64,000 nucleotides of DNA from positions 62,001-126,000 of the forward strand of contig JAAHGS010000019.1 in the NCBI GenBank assembly GCA_010692645.1. The letters run 5' to 3'. The position numbers and the translations under genes are program-made. The notes beneath the pieces were generated by a model, which saw only the letters and a list, made by a program, of their open reading frames with translations, was not told where the DNA came from and ran no database searches. Positions 34,260-43,273 of this stretch are shown here, piece by piece. Position 1 is the stretch's first letter. The number at the start of each line of letters is the position of its first letter. The stretch is from Symploca sp. SIO2E9 (GTDB lineage Bacteria; Cyanobacteriota; Cyanobacteriia; Cyanobacteriales; Coleofasciculaceae).

Positions 34260-35132
34260 TTAATTTGATATCAATTTTATAATTTTCTTAATGACATTAG
34301 TTATAATCCTATTTTTAATTTTAGCAATTAGTAAAGAATCGAAACTATGCGGCAAGCGACTATGATTATACCAAGCCCAGTTAGCATCTGTAGACAAGTG
34401 ACCTTCCGCATTTTCAAAGACAAATTCATCAAACCCCCCAACGTAGGGAGGTCTTAATAAATCTTTTTGAAGTTGATCACTGGCAAGTTTTAGATAATCT
34501 TTCATCGAGTCGTAGTTTTTCCAGGCAAAATAACCTGGAGCATAGCTATATATAAGAGCTCGTCGTCTGTTCTCTGCAGTCCATTTTTTACTTCCATGAA
34601 CAAGGGCTTCGGTAAATATCAACATGTCTCCAGCCTTTAAAGTAGGCTGTACAACTAAATGTGAATTTATCTTAGGATAGTAATCTAAGTTTGTTTTGTG
34701 ACTACCTGGAATACAAACGAATCCACCGTCACCAGGATTAACATCATTCAAAGCATAAATCACTTTAACTAGTCCATTGCGCATCTGACCATGAATCCAT
34801 TGATAAAAAAATGAGCGCTGTTCTTTCAATAGTCCAGCATGTATAGGTTGACAAGCTTTTGATGTCTTATCCATCTCTAGTCCTATAGCGTGATCGAAGC
34901 GAAACCAATCACCAAGCATCACTCTTAATATTTCTAAAGTTTTAGGATGAGCCATTAAGTCAAAAAAATATGGCGATAATGGTAAAAAAGAAAATTTACC
35001 CATTTTGGGCTCAATTTTGACTTTCGCATCGTCAAGAATATTATTGATTTTCTGCACATCTGATTGTGACAAAAAGTTACGATAAACTATATATCCGTTT
35101 AAATCAAATTCATAAATTTCGTCTATTTTCAT
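34260..35132 (-). CDS. phytanoyl-CoA dioxygenase-like protein, variant metal motif
   Basis: The product is about 290 residues from ATG 35132. FDLNGYIVYRNFLSQSDVQK is the PhyH N-terminal block. GDGGFVCIPGSHKTN and GDMLIFTEALVHGSKKW (distal His) and RRALIYSYAPGYF (Arg) are conserved. At the position of the HxD motif the sequence is QPIHAGLLKEQ (HxG), and a second His is in YQWIHGQMRNG. The frame is open 27 codons further upstream because it is fused to a decayed copy of the 5' end of the 32930-33727 gene; ATG 35132 is the natural start. Substrate is unknown. Confidence 0.78.
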   Translation of the reverse strand: MKIDEIYEFDLNGYIVYRNFLSQSDVQKINNILDDAKVKIEPKMGKFSFLPLSPYFFDLMAHPKTLEILRVMLGDWFRFDHAIGLEMDKTSKACQPIHAGLLKEQRSFFYQWIHGQMRNGLVKVIYALNDVNPGDGGFVCIPGSHKTNLDYYPKINSHLVVQPTLKAGDMLIFTEALVHGSKKWTAENRRRALIYSYAPGYFAWKNYDSMKDYLKLASDQLQKDLLRPPYVGGFDEFVFENAEGHLSTDANWAWYNHSRLPHSFDSLLIAKIKNRIITNVIKKIIKLISN

Positions 35133-35290
35133 ATTCAAAGTTTCTTTATTCAATACGTGCTTACAATCTTCGTTGATCTCAGTAGCTCGAATGTCTTCCA
35201 TGAGAGCGTTCATTTCTTATTCTGGGAAAAAAACGACAAATTATATAACCCTACTCTTGGAATTATTCCCGATATTTATTACTTTGTATC
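35133..35290 (-). pseudogene. decayed 5' end of a phytanoyl-CoA dioxygenase gene
   Basis: Minus-strand translation contains LMEDIRATEINEDCKHVLNK, nearly identical to LMEDIRATEINEDGKHVLNK of the gene at 32930-33727. DNA similarity continues from about 35138 to 35290, where it covers the first codons of that gene in damaged form (frameshifts and a changed start). The fragment runs in frame into the next gene at ATG 35132. Confidence 0.85.
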
Positions 35291-35456
35291 AATTTAAGCT
35301 ATTTAGATAGGATTTACATAGGTTAAATTGATTGACTGAACTTACTGTTTTTCAATTTTAATTTTTCAACTTAGTTTTGTCAATTTTTTTCATCTTACTG
35401 CCTTGATTTTTATGAATATTTGATGAATATTAGTTTGCTCGTAACTTCTATCGCTA

Positions 35457-36941
35457 TTAGTTTGAACATTTTATTGTTTCCTGATAAATTTCAATCATTT
35501 TGTCTACTTTCACTTCCCAGTCAAAGTGGTCAAGTACGCGTTGATGAGCAGCTTTACCCATCGCTTGACGCAGTTGAGGTGATTTTGCCATTTTGAGCAT
35601 TGCAGCTGCTAAATCATTAATGAATGCATTCCGTGATGCTGGTTCGACGAGAATGCCGCAGGATTGATCTAGGTAATCAGCTGGACCACCCCAGTTGGTA
35701 GCAATGACAGGTATTCCCATTGCCATGGCTTCGAGTACGACAGCACCGCCGCATTCAAACAGGCTAGGAAGCACCATTACATCGGCTAGCTGTAGCCGCT
35801 GGGCACATTCAGCCTGCGAAAGCCAACCAGTAAAGCGAACCACTTCTCGATCCTCAATTGTGCTTCCAGAATCTTGATTATGAAATTTAGTCAGACCTAG
35901 CTCTTTTGCCTGTGCTTCAAAGACTACTTGTTCAGGACCCTTACCAATAATTTCTAACTCAACTGGTATCTGTTCGACTACCTGCTTGAAGGCAAGTAGC
36001 AAAAGATCAACCGCTTTCCAATTAACCAGTCTACCAACAAAAACAAATTTGATCCACCGTTGAGACTCTTGTTGTGATTGCTGGGTTTTTGTTTCCTTAA
36101 TTAGTACAGTATTGTTCAAGTTTCCTGCCAGTGCCGAATTACTCAAGGTGCTGGGGTAAATGTTCTCTCCCTGATTTCCCTGCTCCTCTAGTTCTCTGCT
36201 TGCAACTTGTGGGTTATATCTATCAACTTGCACCAGATTCTCAAACCCTGAACTCTGAGTCTGGGGCTTTAGTTGCCACATTGAAAGATCTACACCGTTT
36301 TCTACCAATTCAATCACCTTGCCACAGATACCTTTTGGTAGTGCCTCTCTCGTACGCTGGTTAGCTACTAATAAGGTTGTCGCCTTAAGTTTGCCAGGAA
36401 TTAGCTTGTTGAATAAGTTAGCAAAAAGACGACCAATCCTTACATTCAGACTGACAAACTTGCTGTTCATATATTGGAAAGCAGGGGGATAATCCATCCC
36501 CCCGTTCATCGGTCCGATTATCACTGGTACACCCATACCAAAAATCATTGATGGCTCTTTAGGAGAGACTGGTATCGGTTGATGAATAATATCAATACGT
36601 TGCTGCTGCGCAACTTGCTTGATGATGCGACGCTGAATTATCTGGGTAATTAGCCGCAACACTAATCCAAAAGTAACATAGGCAAGTCTTCTAGGCAAAA
36701 GTTCGCCCAACTGAGCAATAATACGGTGCCAAAAAGTATCAGGGACGAAGTAAATGCGGTTTAAGTCCTCCCCAAAAAGAGACTGTAGTTCATCACGAGT
36801 TCTTTCGTGAACTACTAGCCAGGTTTCAATGCCGCGCTGGCGAAGGACACGAAAGTAATGTAAGGGCAAAGCTGCTTCGCCACCAAACTTCAGAGATGCG
36901 TGTTCAGCTACAATTAGAACATGCAGATTATCTACAGACAT
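35457..36941 (-). CDS. GT4 family glycosyltransferase with internal insertion
   Basis: The product is about 494 residues. VLIVAEHASLKFGGEAALPL is the first strand and loop, VIIGPMNGGMDYPP is a GT4 N-domain motif, and WIKFVFVGRLVNWKAVDLLL, LEIIGKGPEQVVFEAQAKEL, VRFTGWLSQAECAQRLQLAD and ECGGAVVLEAMAMGIPVI form the donor-binding C-domain. Between the two domains is a poorly conserved, Gln/Asn-rich stretch of about 70 residues (near 260-330) that makes the protein longer than usual. ATG 36941 has AAAGG upstream and is preferred over an upstream in-frame start. A copy of its 3' end is at 34066-34245. Confidence 0.87.
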   Translation of the reverse strand: MSVDNLHVLIVAEHASLKFGGEAALPLHYFRVLRQRGIETWLVVHERTRDELQSLFGEDLNRIYFVPDTFWHRIIAQLGELLPRRLAYVTFGLVLRLITQIIQRRIIKQVAQQQRIDIIHQPIPVSPKEPSMIFGMGVPVIIGPMNGGMDYPPAFQYMNSKFVSLNVRIGRLFANLFNKLIPGKLKATTLLVANQRTREALPKGICGKVIELVENGVDLSMWQLKPQTQSSGFENLVQVDRYNPQVASRELEEQGNQGENIYPSTLSNSALAGNLNNTVLIKETKTQQSQQESQRWIKFVFVGRLVNWKAVDLLLLAFKQVVEQIPVELEIIGKGPEQVVFEAQAKELGLTKFHNQDSGSTIEDREVVRFTGWLSQAECAQRLQLADVMVLPSLFECGGAVVLEAMAMGIPVIATNWGGPADYLDQSCGILVEPASRNAFINDLAAAMLKMAKSPQLRQAMGKAAHQRVLDHFDWEVKVDKMIEIYQETIKCSN

Positions 36942-36991
36942 CCTAGAACCTTTATATAGAAAAAAACAGCCTATCAGCCTTAATAAATTAA

Positions 36992-38263
36992 TCAAGAAGA
37001 AGAAAAACTACACATTTGGTTTAAAGTGGGGAAATTAATGCACTGTTTGACGGCAATGTCTGCATTTTTACAGCCTGTTACTTTCTCTGGACTCAAATAT
37101 ATATGACTGGTAAACCAATCAATAACACTAACATTAAAATTTTTAAATCCCCACCATGTAACCTGTTGCTTGATTTCCGGTTCGACCAGAACTGGATAGA
37201 GCAGATAAGAGGGAACAGACTCATCAATTACGACTGGTTTTTTATAACCGTTGTCCTGGCACCACAATTCCCAAATCTTAGAATTTTGTCTTCTACATTT
37301 GATGTAATAGTCAATTTTTTTGAGCTGATTGAGTCCAAGAGCAGCAATCGCCGCTGGCATTTTCCTTCCGTATTTATCTGGACGGATGCCTTGCTTTTCT
37401 TGATTACTAGTTGTGAATATAACTTGACCGCCATGTAAGAGATAGTAAGCATCCCCTAGCCACCATGATTGGGGATGTTTAAACTGGTAAAATTCTAGAG
37501 GTATATTATTTAATTGTCTTTCAATTAATGCTGCATCTGGATAAGGGGTTTGATCTGAATATTCTTTAAGTCTTTTACCGAGTTGATCATCATTGGTAAC
37601 AGCAACGCCACCTTGAATAGTGCTAAAAATCTTAGTTTTTTCACTGCTATAAATGGCAACATCACCAAAGTTACCTACCTTGCGTCCTTTATACTCAGCT
37701 CCTGTGGAATGAGCACAGTCTTCGATCACCTTTAAACCATGCCGCTTTGCTAAATCAAGAATGGCTTGGTAATCACGACACACTACTCCATAAAGATGCT
37801 GTAACAAGATGGCGCGAGTCTTGGGTGTAATTTTGCTCTCTATCTGGGTGACATCCAACCCGTAGGTATCGAGTTCTATATCGCAATAGACAGTTTTTAC
37901 CCCAGCCCATTTCAAAGCATTAGGAACTACAACACAGGTATAAGCCGGCAAGATTACTTCATCCCCTGGCTGTAAATCTAGCGCATAAATACAGGCACTG
38001 AGTCCTACCCTTGCTGCCATAAAGGCAAAGGCATATTTTGAACCATTCCAGCGTGCAAACTCAGTTTCATATTCCGAAACTACTGTCCCATCTTCCCAGC
38101 ACGAGGGTTTGGATAACCATTCCTTAGCAACTTTTACATCATCCCAATCCAAGGTCATCGATCTAGCATTAGACATCCTTAATGGTCTGCCTAAGCTCAG
38201 ATTCACCAAATTACGTATCTGATTTTTGCCTATATGTTGTAATAAATGTTTAATATTTTGCAT
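36992..38263 (-). CDS. DegT/DnrJ/EryC1/StrS-type PLP aminotransferase
   Basis: The product is 423 residues. GSKYAFAFMAARVGLSACIY, GDEVILPAYTCVVVPNALKW, RAILLQHLYGV, VIEDCAHSTGAEY (PLP-binding Asp) and YSSEKTKIFSTIQGGVAV are the family blocks. The catalytic Lys is expected in SSEKTK. It should transfer an amino group to a keto-sugar nucleotide, or bind PLP in a related reaction. It differs from the WecE-type gene at 39398 and probably makes a second amino sugar. 51 bp separate it from the downstream GT4 gene. Confidence 0.85.
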   Translation of the reverse strand: MQNIKHLLQHIGKNQIRNLVNLSLGRPLRMSNARSMTLDWDDVKVAKEWLSKPSCWEDGTVVSEYETEFARWNGSKYAFAFMAARVGLSACIYALDLQPGDEVILPAYTCVVVPNALKWAGVKTVYCDIELDTYGLDVTQIESKITPKTRAILLQHLYGVVCRDYQAILDLAKRHGLKVIEDCAHSTGAEYKGRKVGNFGDVAIYSSEKTKIFSTIQGGVAVTNDDQLGKRLKEYSDQTPYPDAALIERQLNNIPLEFYQFKHPQSWWLGDAYYLLHGGQVIFTTSNQEKQGIRPDKYGRKMPAAIAALGLNQLKKIDYYIKCRRQNSKIWELWCQDNGYKKPVVIDESVPSYLLYPVLVEPEIKQQVTWWGFKNFNVSVIDWFTSHIYLSPEKVTGCKNADIAVKQCINFPTLNQMCSFSSS

Positions 38264-38276
38264 TAATTTTCATTAC

Positions 38277-39395
38277 TTAGTGAACAGCAATTCCTAAAAA
38301 ATCAAGATACTTTTTAGCCGTATCTCCCACGGTGAATTGCTCTAGCCAAGCTGGATCAACCGACTTGGATTTACCAGAAAATATATTCAACATTGCCTCT
38401 GCCAGAGCTTTCGGGTCATTGACTGGTACTAAATCACCGTACTTACCGTTGTCTAAAATCTCAGCTGGACCACTAGGGCAGTTTGTAGAAACTACTGGGA
38501 TTTTCAAAGCCATAGTTTCGATTAGAAAAGTCGGTAAACCTTCCCAAGCTGAAGACAAAGCCAGCATTGCTGACTTGGTAACATAAGCATAGGGATTCTT
38601 TACAAAGCCAGGTAGAGCGACATCATTTTCTAAGCCCAATTCACGCACTAGAGCCTCAAGTTCCGACTGCTGGGAACCAGCACCAAAAATTACTAGTCGA
38701 GCTGGTTTCACCTGTCGTACTTGAGCAAATGCCCTAATCAAGGTAGGGAAATCCTTTTGCTTTTCCAGTCTCCCGGCTGCCAAAATCACTGGCAACTCTC
38801 CTGGGGCAAACCAGGGGTGCTCCACAGGCTCTTTGGCTTTTTCAAAAATCTCAGGGTTAATTACCGGATTATAGATAACCCGAAATCGTTCCACAGGTAA
38901 GCCAGTTATACCAATTAAGTCTTGAGCTACCCCCTGGGAAGGAGCGATGATGCCATTAGCCCAAGGGTAGAGAAGCCTTAAAGCCAAAGGTGCCCAATAT
39001 CTACCTTCTAAAGGGGATTTTTTATGCGTTTCTACAGAAAGATTAGTTTGATCGGATACTACTAGCCGTGTGGGTACTCCAGAAAAGTGCTTAGCCAAAA
39101 TTGCGACTTCGTTGGCATAGTGATTGGCTGATAACAGAGCTGCGGGTTGTTCTTGACGCAGGTAACGCGCTAACCTGGGAATTCTGGTATGTATCCGTGA
39201 TGCTTTAAGGTCTACAATCCGAACTTCTGGTGAAAATTCTGAGAGGAAGCTAGGATTCCCCAAGAAATTTAGTACTAAATCTACCTTCAGACCACGCTTA
39301 ATAAAGTTGCGGGTTAGGTTTGCCATTATCCTCTCAATTCCACCATTGAAAAGGCAATGAAGATGAATAGCAACGTGAGATGGATCTTTATGCAT
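38277..39395 (-). CDS. GT4 family glycosyltransferase
   Basis: The product is 372 residues. VAIHLHCLFNGGIERIMANL is the GGxER-type N-terminal loop, and LPVILAAGRLEKQKDFPTLI, LVIFGAGSQQSELEALVREL, VALPGFVKNPYAYVTKSAML and SAWEGLPTFLIETMALKIPV form the GT-B donor domain. This set is typical of GT4 enzymes of capsule loci such as the galactosyl- and N-acetylgalactosaminyl-transferases. It is 2 bp from the wecE-like stop, so translation is coupled. Confidence 0.87.
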   Translation of the reverse strand: MHKDPSHVAIHLHCLFNGGIERIMANLTRNFIKRGLKVDLVLNFLGNPSFLSEFSPEVRIVDLKASRIHTRIPRLARYLRQEQPAALLSANHYANEVAILAKHFSGVPTRLVVSDQTNLSVETHKKSPLEGRYWAPLALRLLYPWANGIIAPSQGVAQDLIGITGLPVERFRVIYNPVINPEIFEKAKEPVEHPWFAPGELPVILAAGRLEKQKDFPTLIRAFAQVRQVKPARLVIFGAGSQQSELEALVRELGLENDVALPGFVKNPYAYVTKSAMLALSSAWEGLPTFLIETMALKIPVVSTNCPSGPAEILDNGKYGDLVPVNDPKALAEAMLNIFSGKSKSVDPAWLEQFTVGDTAKKYLDFLGIAVH

Positions 39396-39397
39396 AG

Positions 39398-40537
39398 TTA
39401 AGAGCCTGCGTGGAAATCTTTGATAGACGCTACAACTCTTGCCTGGTCAGCCTCGGTCAAGTCATTGTAGAAGGGTAGGCGCAGCAAGCGATCGCTAACA
39501 CTCTCTGTTACTGGGCAATCCCCTTCAGCACCCCCAAACTGCCTTCCCATTTGCGACAAATGTAATGGCAGATAGTGGAAGACACTACTGATATCCCTAG
39601 TCTTCAAGTGGGCAATTAAAGCTTGGCGCTGCTCCAACGAAGGCATCAGCAGGTAGAACATATGGTATGCCTGATCGCAGTGAGCTGGCACAATTGGAAG
39701 TCTTATGCTATAGTCTTGGGCCCAGTCTTGGAGATTTTCGTAGTAGTACTCCCAAATCTGCTGCCGCTTGCTCTGAATTTGTTGGCGGCCTTCGAGTTGT
39801 GCTTGCAAGAAGGCTGCGAGTATCCCGGAAGGGAGATAACTTGAACCAATGTCTACCCAGGTGTATTTGTCTACCTGACCACGATAGAAACGGCTGCGGT
39901 TGGTTCCTTTCTCGCGAATAATTTCAGCCCGTTCGATATATTGAGGGTCTTTGATTAACAAGGCACCGCCTTCTCCGCAGGTAAAGTTTTTAGTTTCGTG
40001 AAAACTTTGAGTAGCCAGACAACCAAAAGTACCTAGATACTCTCCTTTATACTTAGCAAACAATCCATGGGCGTTGTCTTCGATAACAGGTATGCCATAA
40101 CGCCCAGCAATTTCCATAATTGCCTCCATCTCGCAGCCAACACCAGCGTAGTGTACAGGTACGATTGCTTTAGTTTGAGGCGTAATTAGTTTTTCTAGCT
40201 TTGATTCATCTAAGTTAAGTGTATCTGGGCGGATGTCGATAAAAACAGGGCGGGCACCGCGCAGAACAAAAGCATTGATCGTAGAGACGAAGGTAAAGGA
40301 GGGAACAATCACTTCATCCCCTGGTTGGATATCCAACAGCAGTGCCGCCATTTCCAGAGCATGGGTACAGGAAGTGGTAAGTAGTACCTTAGGAACTCCT
40401 AGTATTTGCTCAAGTAAAGCATGACACTTCTTGGTAATAGCTCCATCTCCAGAAAGATCCATATTCTCGATGGTCTTTTGGATATACTCAAATTCTTGCC
40501 CAACAGTAACAGGGCGGTTAAAAGGGATTTGTGACAC
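39398..40537 (-). CDS. wecE: dTDP-4-amino-4,6-dideoxygalactose transaminase
   Basis: The product is 379 residues. IPFNRPVTVGQEFEYIQKTI, GVPKVLLTTSCTHALEMAAL, PGDEVIVPSFTFVSTINAFV, IEDNAHGLFAKYKGEYLGTF and QSFHETKNFTCGEGGALL (catalytic Lys in HETKN) match WecE/RffA closely. It aminates dTDP-4-dehydro-6-deoxyglucose, the RfbB product, to dTDP-Fuc4N with glutamate as donor. A 4-amino-4,6-dideoxygalactose residue in the polymer is therefore likely. GTG 40537 has GGAGAG five bases upstream. It contains a HIP1 site. Confidence 0.9.
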   Translation of the reverse strand: MSQIPFNRPVTVGQEFEYIQKTIENMDLSGDGAITKKCHALLEQILGVPKVLLTTSCTHALEMAALLLDIQPGDEVIVPSFTFVSTINAFVLRGARPVFIDIRPDTLNLDESKLEKLITPQTKAIVPVHYAGVGCEMEAIMEIAGRYGIPVIEDNAHGLFAKYKGEYLGTFGCLATQSFHETKNFTCGEGGALLIKDPQYIERAEIIREKGTNRSRFYRGQVDKYTWVDIGSSYLPSGILAAFLQAQLEGRQQIQSKRQQIWEYYYENLQDWAQDYSIRLPIVPAHCDQAYHMFYLLMPSLEQRQALIAHLKTRDISSVFHYLPLHLSQMGRQFGGAEGDCPVTESVSDRLLRLPFYNDLTEADQARVVASIKDFHAGS

Positions 40538-40725
40538 TAATTCTCTCCAGTTGTAGTTAAAAATTAGACAATCAATAAGAGCATTTTGTTAACTTCAGAC
40601 AACCTCACAGAAATAACCAGAGCAGTTGCCAATGAGTGAGGCTACTATGAACTCATTAGTTTAACTGTATTGAAATTTCTGCAAGGCTGAACTTAGCCTC
40701 TAGCAACTAACAATTAACCTAGCCA

Positions 40726-41799
40726 TCAAACTAGCTCGATTTGAGAGTCATCCCCAATCAGGAAACGCAGAGCTTTGGGACGCTGTGGTGCAACCTTCAG
40801 CTGGGCCCGTTGTCCAATTACACTGTCAACAATTCGCTGCTGAATGCCCACAACTTTTGCACCCTCTAAAATTACGCTATGCTCAAGGTCAGCATCAATT
40901 AGGCTGACTTGGTCAGCTACACTGCTGTAAGGACCTATAAAACAGTTTTCTAGATGGCAGTTACTGCCAATTGTCACTGGTCCACGAATTGTGCAATTGA
41001 CAATCTTAGACCTCGAACCAATCTGCACTCGCCCAATTACCTGGCTATTTTCATCAACTTCGCCCTCTATAGAAGTTTCTAGACGAGTATCCAGAATAAT
41101 CCGGTTGGCTTCTAGGAGGTCATCTTTTTTTCCTGTATCTAGCCACCAACCTGTAAGTTGGCGGGCTTCCACTTGTTTAGGTTGGTCAATTAGATATTGA
41201 ATGGCATCGGTAATTTCCAGCTCCCCTCGGGCAGAGGGTTGAATATTAGCGATCGCATTGTGGACAGTGCTAGAGAATAAGTAAATGCCAACAAGTGCTA
41301 GATTAGAGGGAGGAACCTTAGGCTTTTCTATCAGCTGCAATACTCGCCCCTGTTCGTCTACCTTGGCAACCCCAAAGGCGCTGGGGTTAGAAACTGGGCA
41401 TAGAAGTGTTAGTGCGTCCAGCTTTCGAGTTTTAAAGTCTTCTATGAATAGATGCAGGTCGCTTTCAACCAGGTTATCTCCAAGATACATCAAAAACGGC
41501 GAATCCCCTAGGAAAGGCTGGGCAATTTTCACCGCGTGAGCTAAACCTGCAGGTTTATCTTGAAGTATATAAGTAATACTGGCACCAAAGCGATCGCCAT
41601 TGCCAGTTTTGTTTTTAATTTCCTCTCCAGTTTCTGGAGAGATAATAATGCCAATATCTGTGATGCCTGCGGCGACAATTGCTTCAATGCCGTACCAAAG
41701 AATCGGTTTATTGGCTACGGGAACCAGTTGCTTGGCACCTGTATAGGTTAAGGGGCGCAGGCGCGTTCCTTTGCCACCGGAGAGAATAAGTGCTTTCAT
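40726..41799 (-). CDS. rfbA: glucose-1-phosphate thymidylyltransferase (long form)
   Basis: The product is about 357 residues. MKALILSGGKGTRLRPLTYT is the nucleotidyltransferase signature, and KQLVPVANKPILWYGIEAIV, LMYLGDNLVE and VALVGIYLFS continue the RmlA fold. The C-terminal 110 residues are a left-handed beta helix (IGSRSKIVNCTIRGPVTIGS...), as in the long RmlA form of cyanobacteria and archaea. It makes dTDP-glucose from dTTP and glucose-1-phosphate. ATG 41799 lies 2 bp from the rfbD stop; the upstream TTG is unlikely. Confidence 0.93.
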   Translation of the reverse strand: MKALILSGGKGTRLRPLTYTGAKQLVPVANKPILWYGIEAIVAAGITDIGIIISPETGEEIKNKTGNGDRFGASITYILQDKPAGLAHAVKIAQPFLGDSPFLMYLGDNLVESDLHLFIEDFKTRKLDALTLLCPVSNPSAFGVAKVDEQGRVLQLIEKPKVPPSNLALVGIYLFSSTVHNAIANIQPSARGELEITDAIQYLIDQPKQVEARQLTGWWLDTGKKDDLLEANRIILDTRLETSIEGEVDENSQVIGRVQIGSRSKIVNCTIRGPVTIGSNCHLENCFIGPYSSVADQVSLIDADLEHSVILEGAKVVGIQQRIVDSVIGQRAQLKVAPQRPKALRFLIGDDSQIELV

Positions 41800-41801
41800 A
41801 A

Positions 41802-42731
41802 TTATTGTTGACAATAGAGTTGCTTAAGCATTTGCCTGAGTCCCTGCCGCCAATGAGGGGGGTGGGTTCCTAAAACTACTGATATTTTTTTGCTAGAAAG
41901 TACTGAATAGGCAGGACGCTTTGCTGGTGTAGGATATTCAGTGGTTGTAATCGGCACAACACGCTTGACTTTTACTGGAAAACCCAACTGTTGGGCTTCT
42001 TCAAAGATAGCGATGGCGAAGTCATACCAACTGATTGCACCACTATTAGTAAAATGGTAAGTACCTGTAGAGAAACTCAATTTAGCGTCTTGATCTAAGT
42101 TGATGTTGTCTCCCAGTTGAGCATTCGAGAAGTTTGCTGCAATCATAGCAATCGAGTGGGCAAGGTCGCCAGTCCAAGTAGGGCTACCAACCTGATCAAC
42201 AACAACCCTTAGCTCTTCGCGTTCAGCTCCCAATCTCAGCATGGTTTTAACGAAGTTCCCCTTGCCGTAAGCGCCATAAACCCAGGCAGTCCTGAGAATA
42301 ATATGGCGATCGCACTTTTGCCGTACCCCTTCTTCTCCTAGAAGCTTGGATTGACCGTAAGCATTGATTGGGTTTAGAGTATCTTCCTCAGTATAGGGGG
42401 TATTTTTACGACCATCAAATACGTAATCTGTGGAAATATGAATCAGGTCTGCTTCTAGCCGCTGAGCTTCTTGAGCTATAATCGTGGGAGCTGTACCGTT
42501 GATCAAGTTGGCTAATTCAGTTTCGGTTTCAGCCTTGTCAACTGCCGTGTAAGCTGCTGCATTGATGATTAGGTCTGGTTTGACTTCTGAGATGACCTTG
42601 CGAATTTTGTCAGGCTGGGCTAAATCCAAGCTCTGGCGATCAACACCAGTTACTTCTCCCAATGGGTCTAGAATCTCTTGCAATTGGTAACCCAATTGTC
42701 CAGCAATACCTGTAAGTAGGATTCGCTTCAC
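41802..42731 (-). CDS. rfbD: dTDP-4-dehydrorhamnose reductase
   Basis: The product is 309 residues. RILLTGIAGQLGYQLQEIL is the NADPH loop, IINAAAYTAVDKAE, HISTDYVFDGRKNTPYTEED and NAYGQSKLLGEEGV (YxxxK) are the RmlD blocks, and VVDQVGSPTWTGDLAHSI is a family mark. It reduces the C4 keto group to give dTDP-L-rhamnose. GTG 42731 overlaps the rfbC stop by four bases (GTGA), so translation is coupled. It contains a HIP1 site. Confidence 0.93.
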   Translation of the reverse strand: MKRILLTGIAGQLGYQLQEILDPLGEVTGVDRQSLDLAQPDKIRKVISEVKPDLIINAAAYTAVDKAETETELANLINGTAPTIIAQEAQRLEADLIHISTDYVFDGRKNTPYTEEDTLNPINAYGQSKLLGEEGVRQKCDRHIILRTAWVYGAYGKGNFVKTMLRLGAEREELRVVVDQVGSPTWTGDLAHSIAMIAANFSNAQLGDNINLDQDAKLSFSTGTYHFTNSGAISWYDFAIAIFEEAQQLGFPVKVKRVVPITTTEYPTPAKRPAYSVLSSKKISVVLGTHPPHWRQGLRQMLKQLYCQQ

Positions 42732-43273
42732 TGGTAAACCTCAGCTTGTTTTAAAGGTTGACCAGCTTGGTCTTTGGCAGATAATATAGGGTCTGTACCT
42801 AAAGGCCAGGCGATCGCTAAATCAGGGTCATCCCAGAGCAAGGTTCGTTCGTGTTGGGGGGCATAGAAATCCGTGGTTTTGTAGAGGACTTCAGCTGCTT
42901 CTGAGAGAACTAAAAAGCCGTGAGCAAATCCTGGTGGTACCCAAACCTGTCGCTTATTCTCTGCACTGAGTAGGCAACTAACCCACTGACCAAAGGTGGG
43001 AGAATTCTTTCTTATGTCTACGGCAACATCAAAGACACTACCGACAATTACCCGCAGCAACTTTCCTTGAGGCTGCTGAATCTGATAGTGTAAACCCCGC
43101 AGGACGTTTTGCTGTGAGCGGGAATGATTATCTTGGACAAAATCAGCTGTGATACCTGCCTTGTCATTAAAGGCTCTCTGATTATAGCTTTCGTAGAAAA
43201 AACCTCGGTCGTCTCCAAACACTCGAGGTTCAATAATCAAAACCTCAGGTATTTCTGTGGGGATAACGTTCAT
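42728..43273 (-). CDS. rfbC: dTDP-4-dehydrorhamnose 3,5-epimerase
   Basis: The product is 181 residues, the usual length. VLIIEPRVFGDDRGFFYESY, FVQDNHSRSQQNVLRGLHYQ (catalytic His), LLRVIVGSVFDVAVDIRKNS (Asp) and VWVPPGFAHGFLVLSE are the cupin-fold RmlC blocks. It epimerises C3 and C5 of dTDP-4-dehydro-6-deoxyglucose. It is the first gene of the rfbC-rfbD-rfbA run, preceded by a 463-bp spacer that should carry a promoter. Confidence 0.95.
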   Translation of the reverse strand: MNVIPTEIPEVLIIEPRVFGDDRGFFYESYNQRAFNDKAGITADFVQDNHSRSQQNVLRGLHYQIQQPQGKLLRVIVGSVFDVAVDIRKNSPTFGQWVSCLLSAENKRQVWVPPGFAHGFLVLSEAAEVLYKTTDFYAPQHERTLLWDDPDLAIAWPLGTDPILSAKDQAGQPLKQAEVYQ

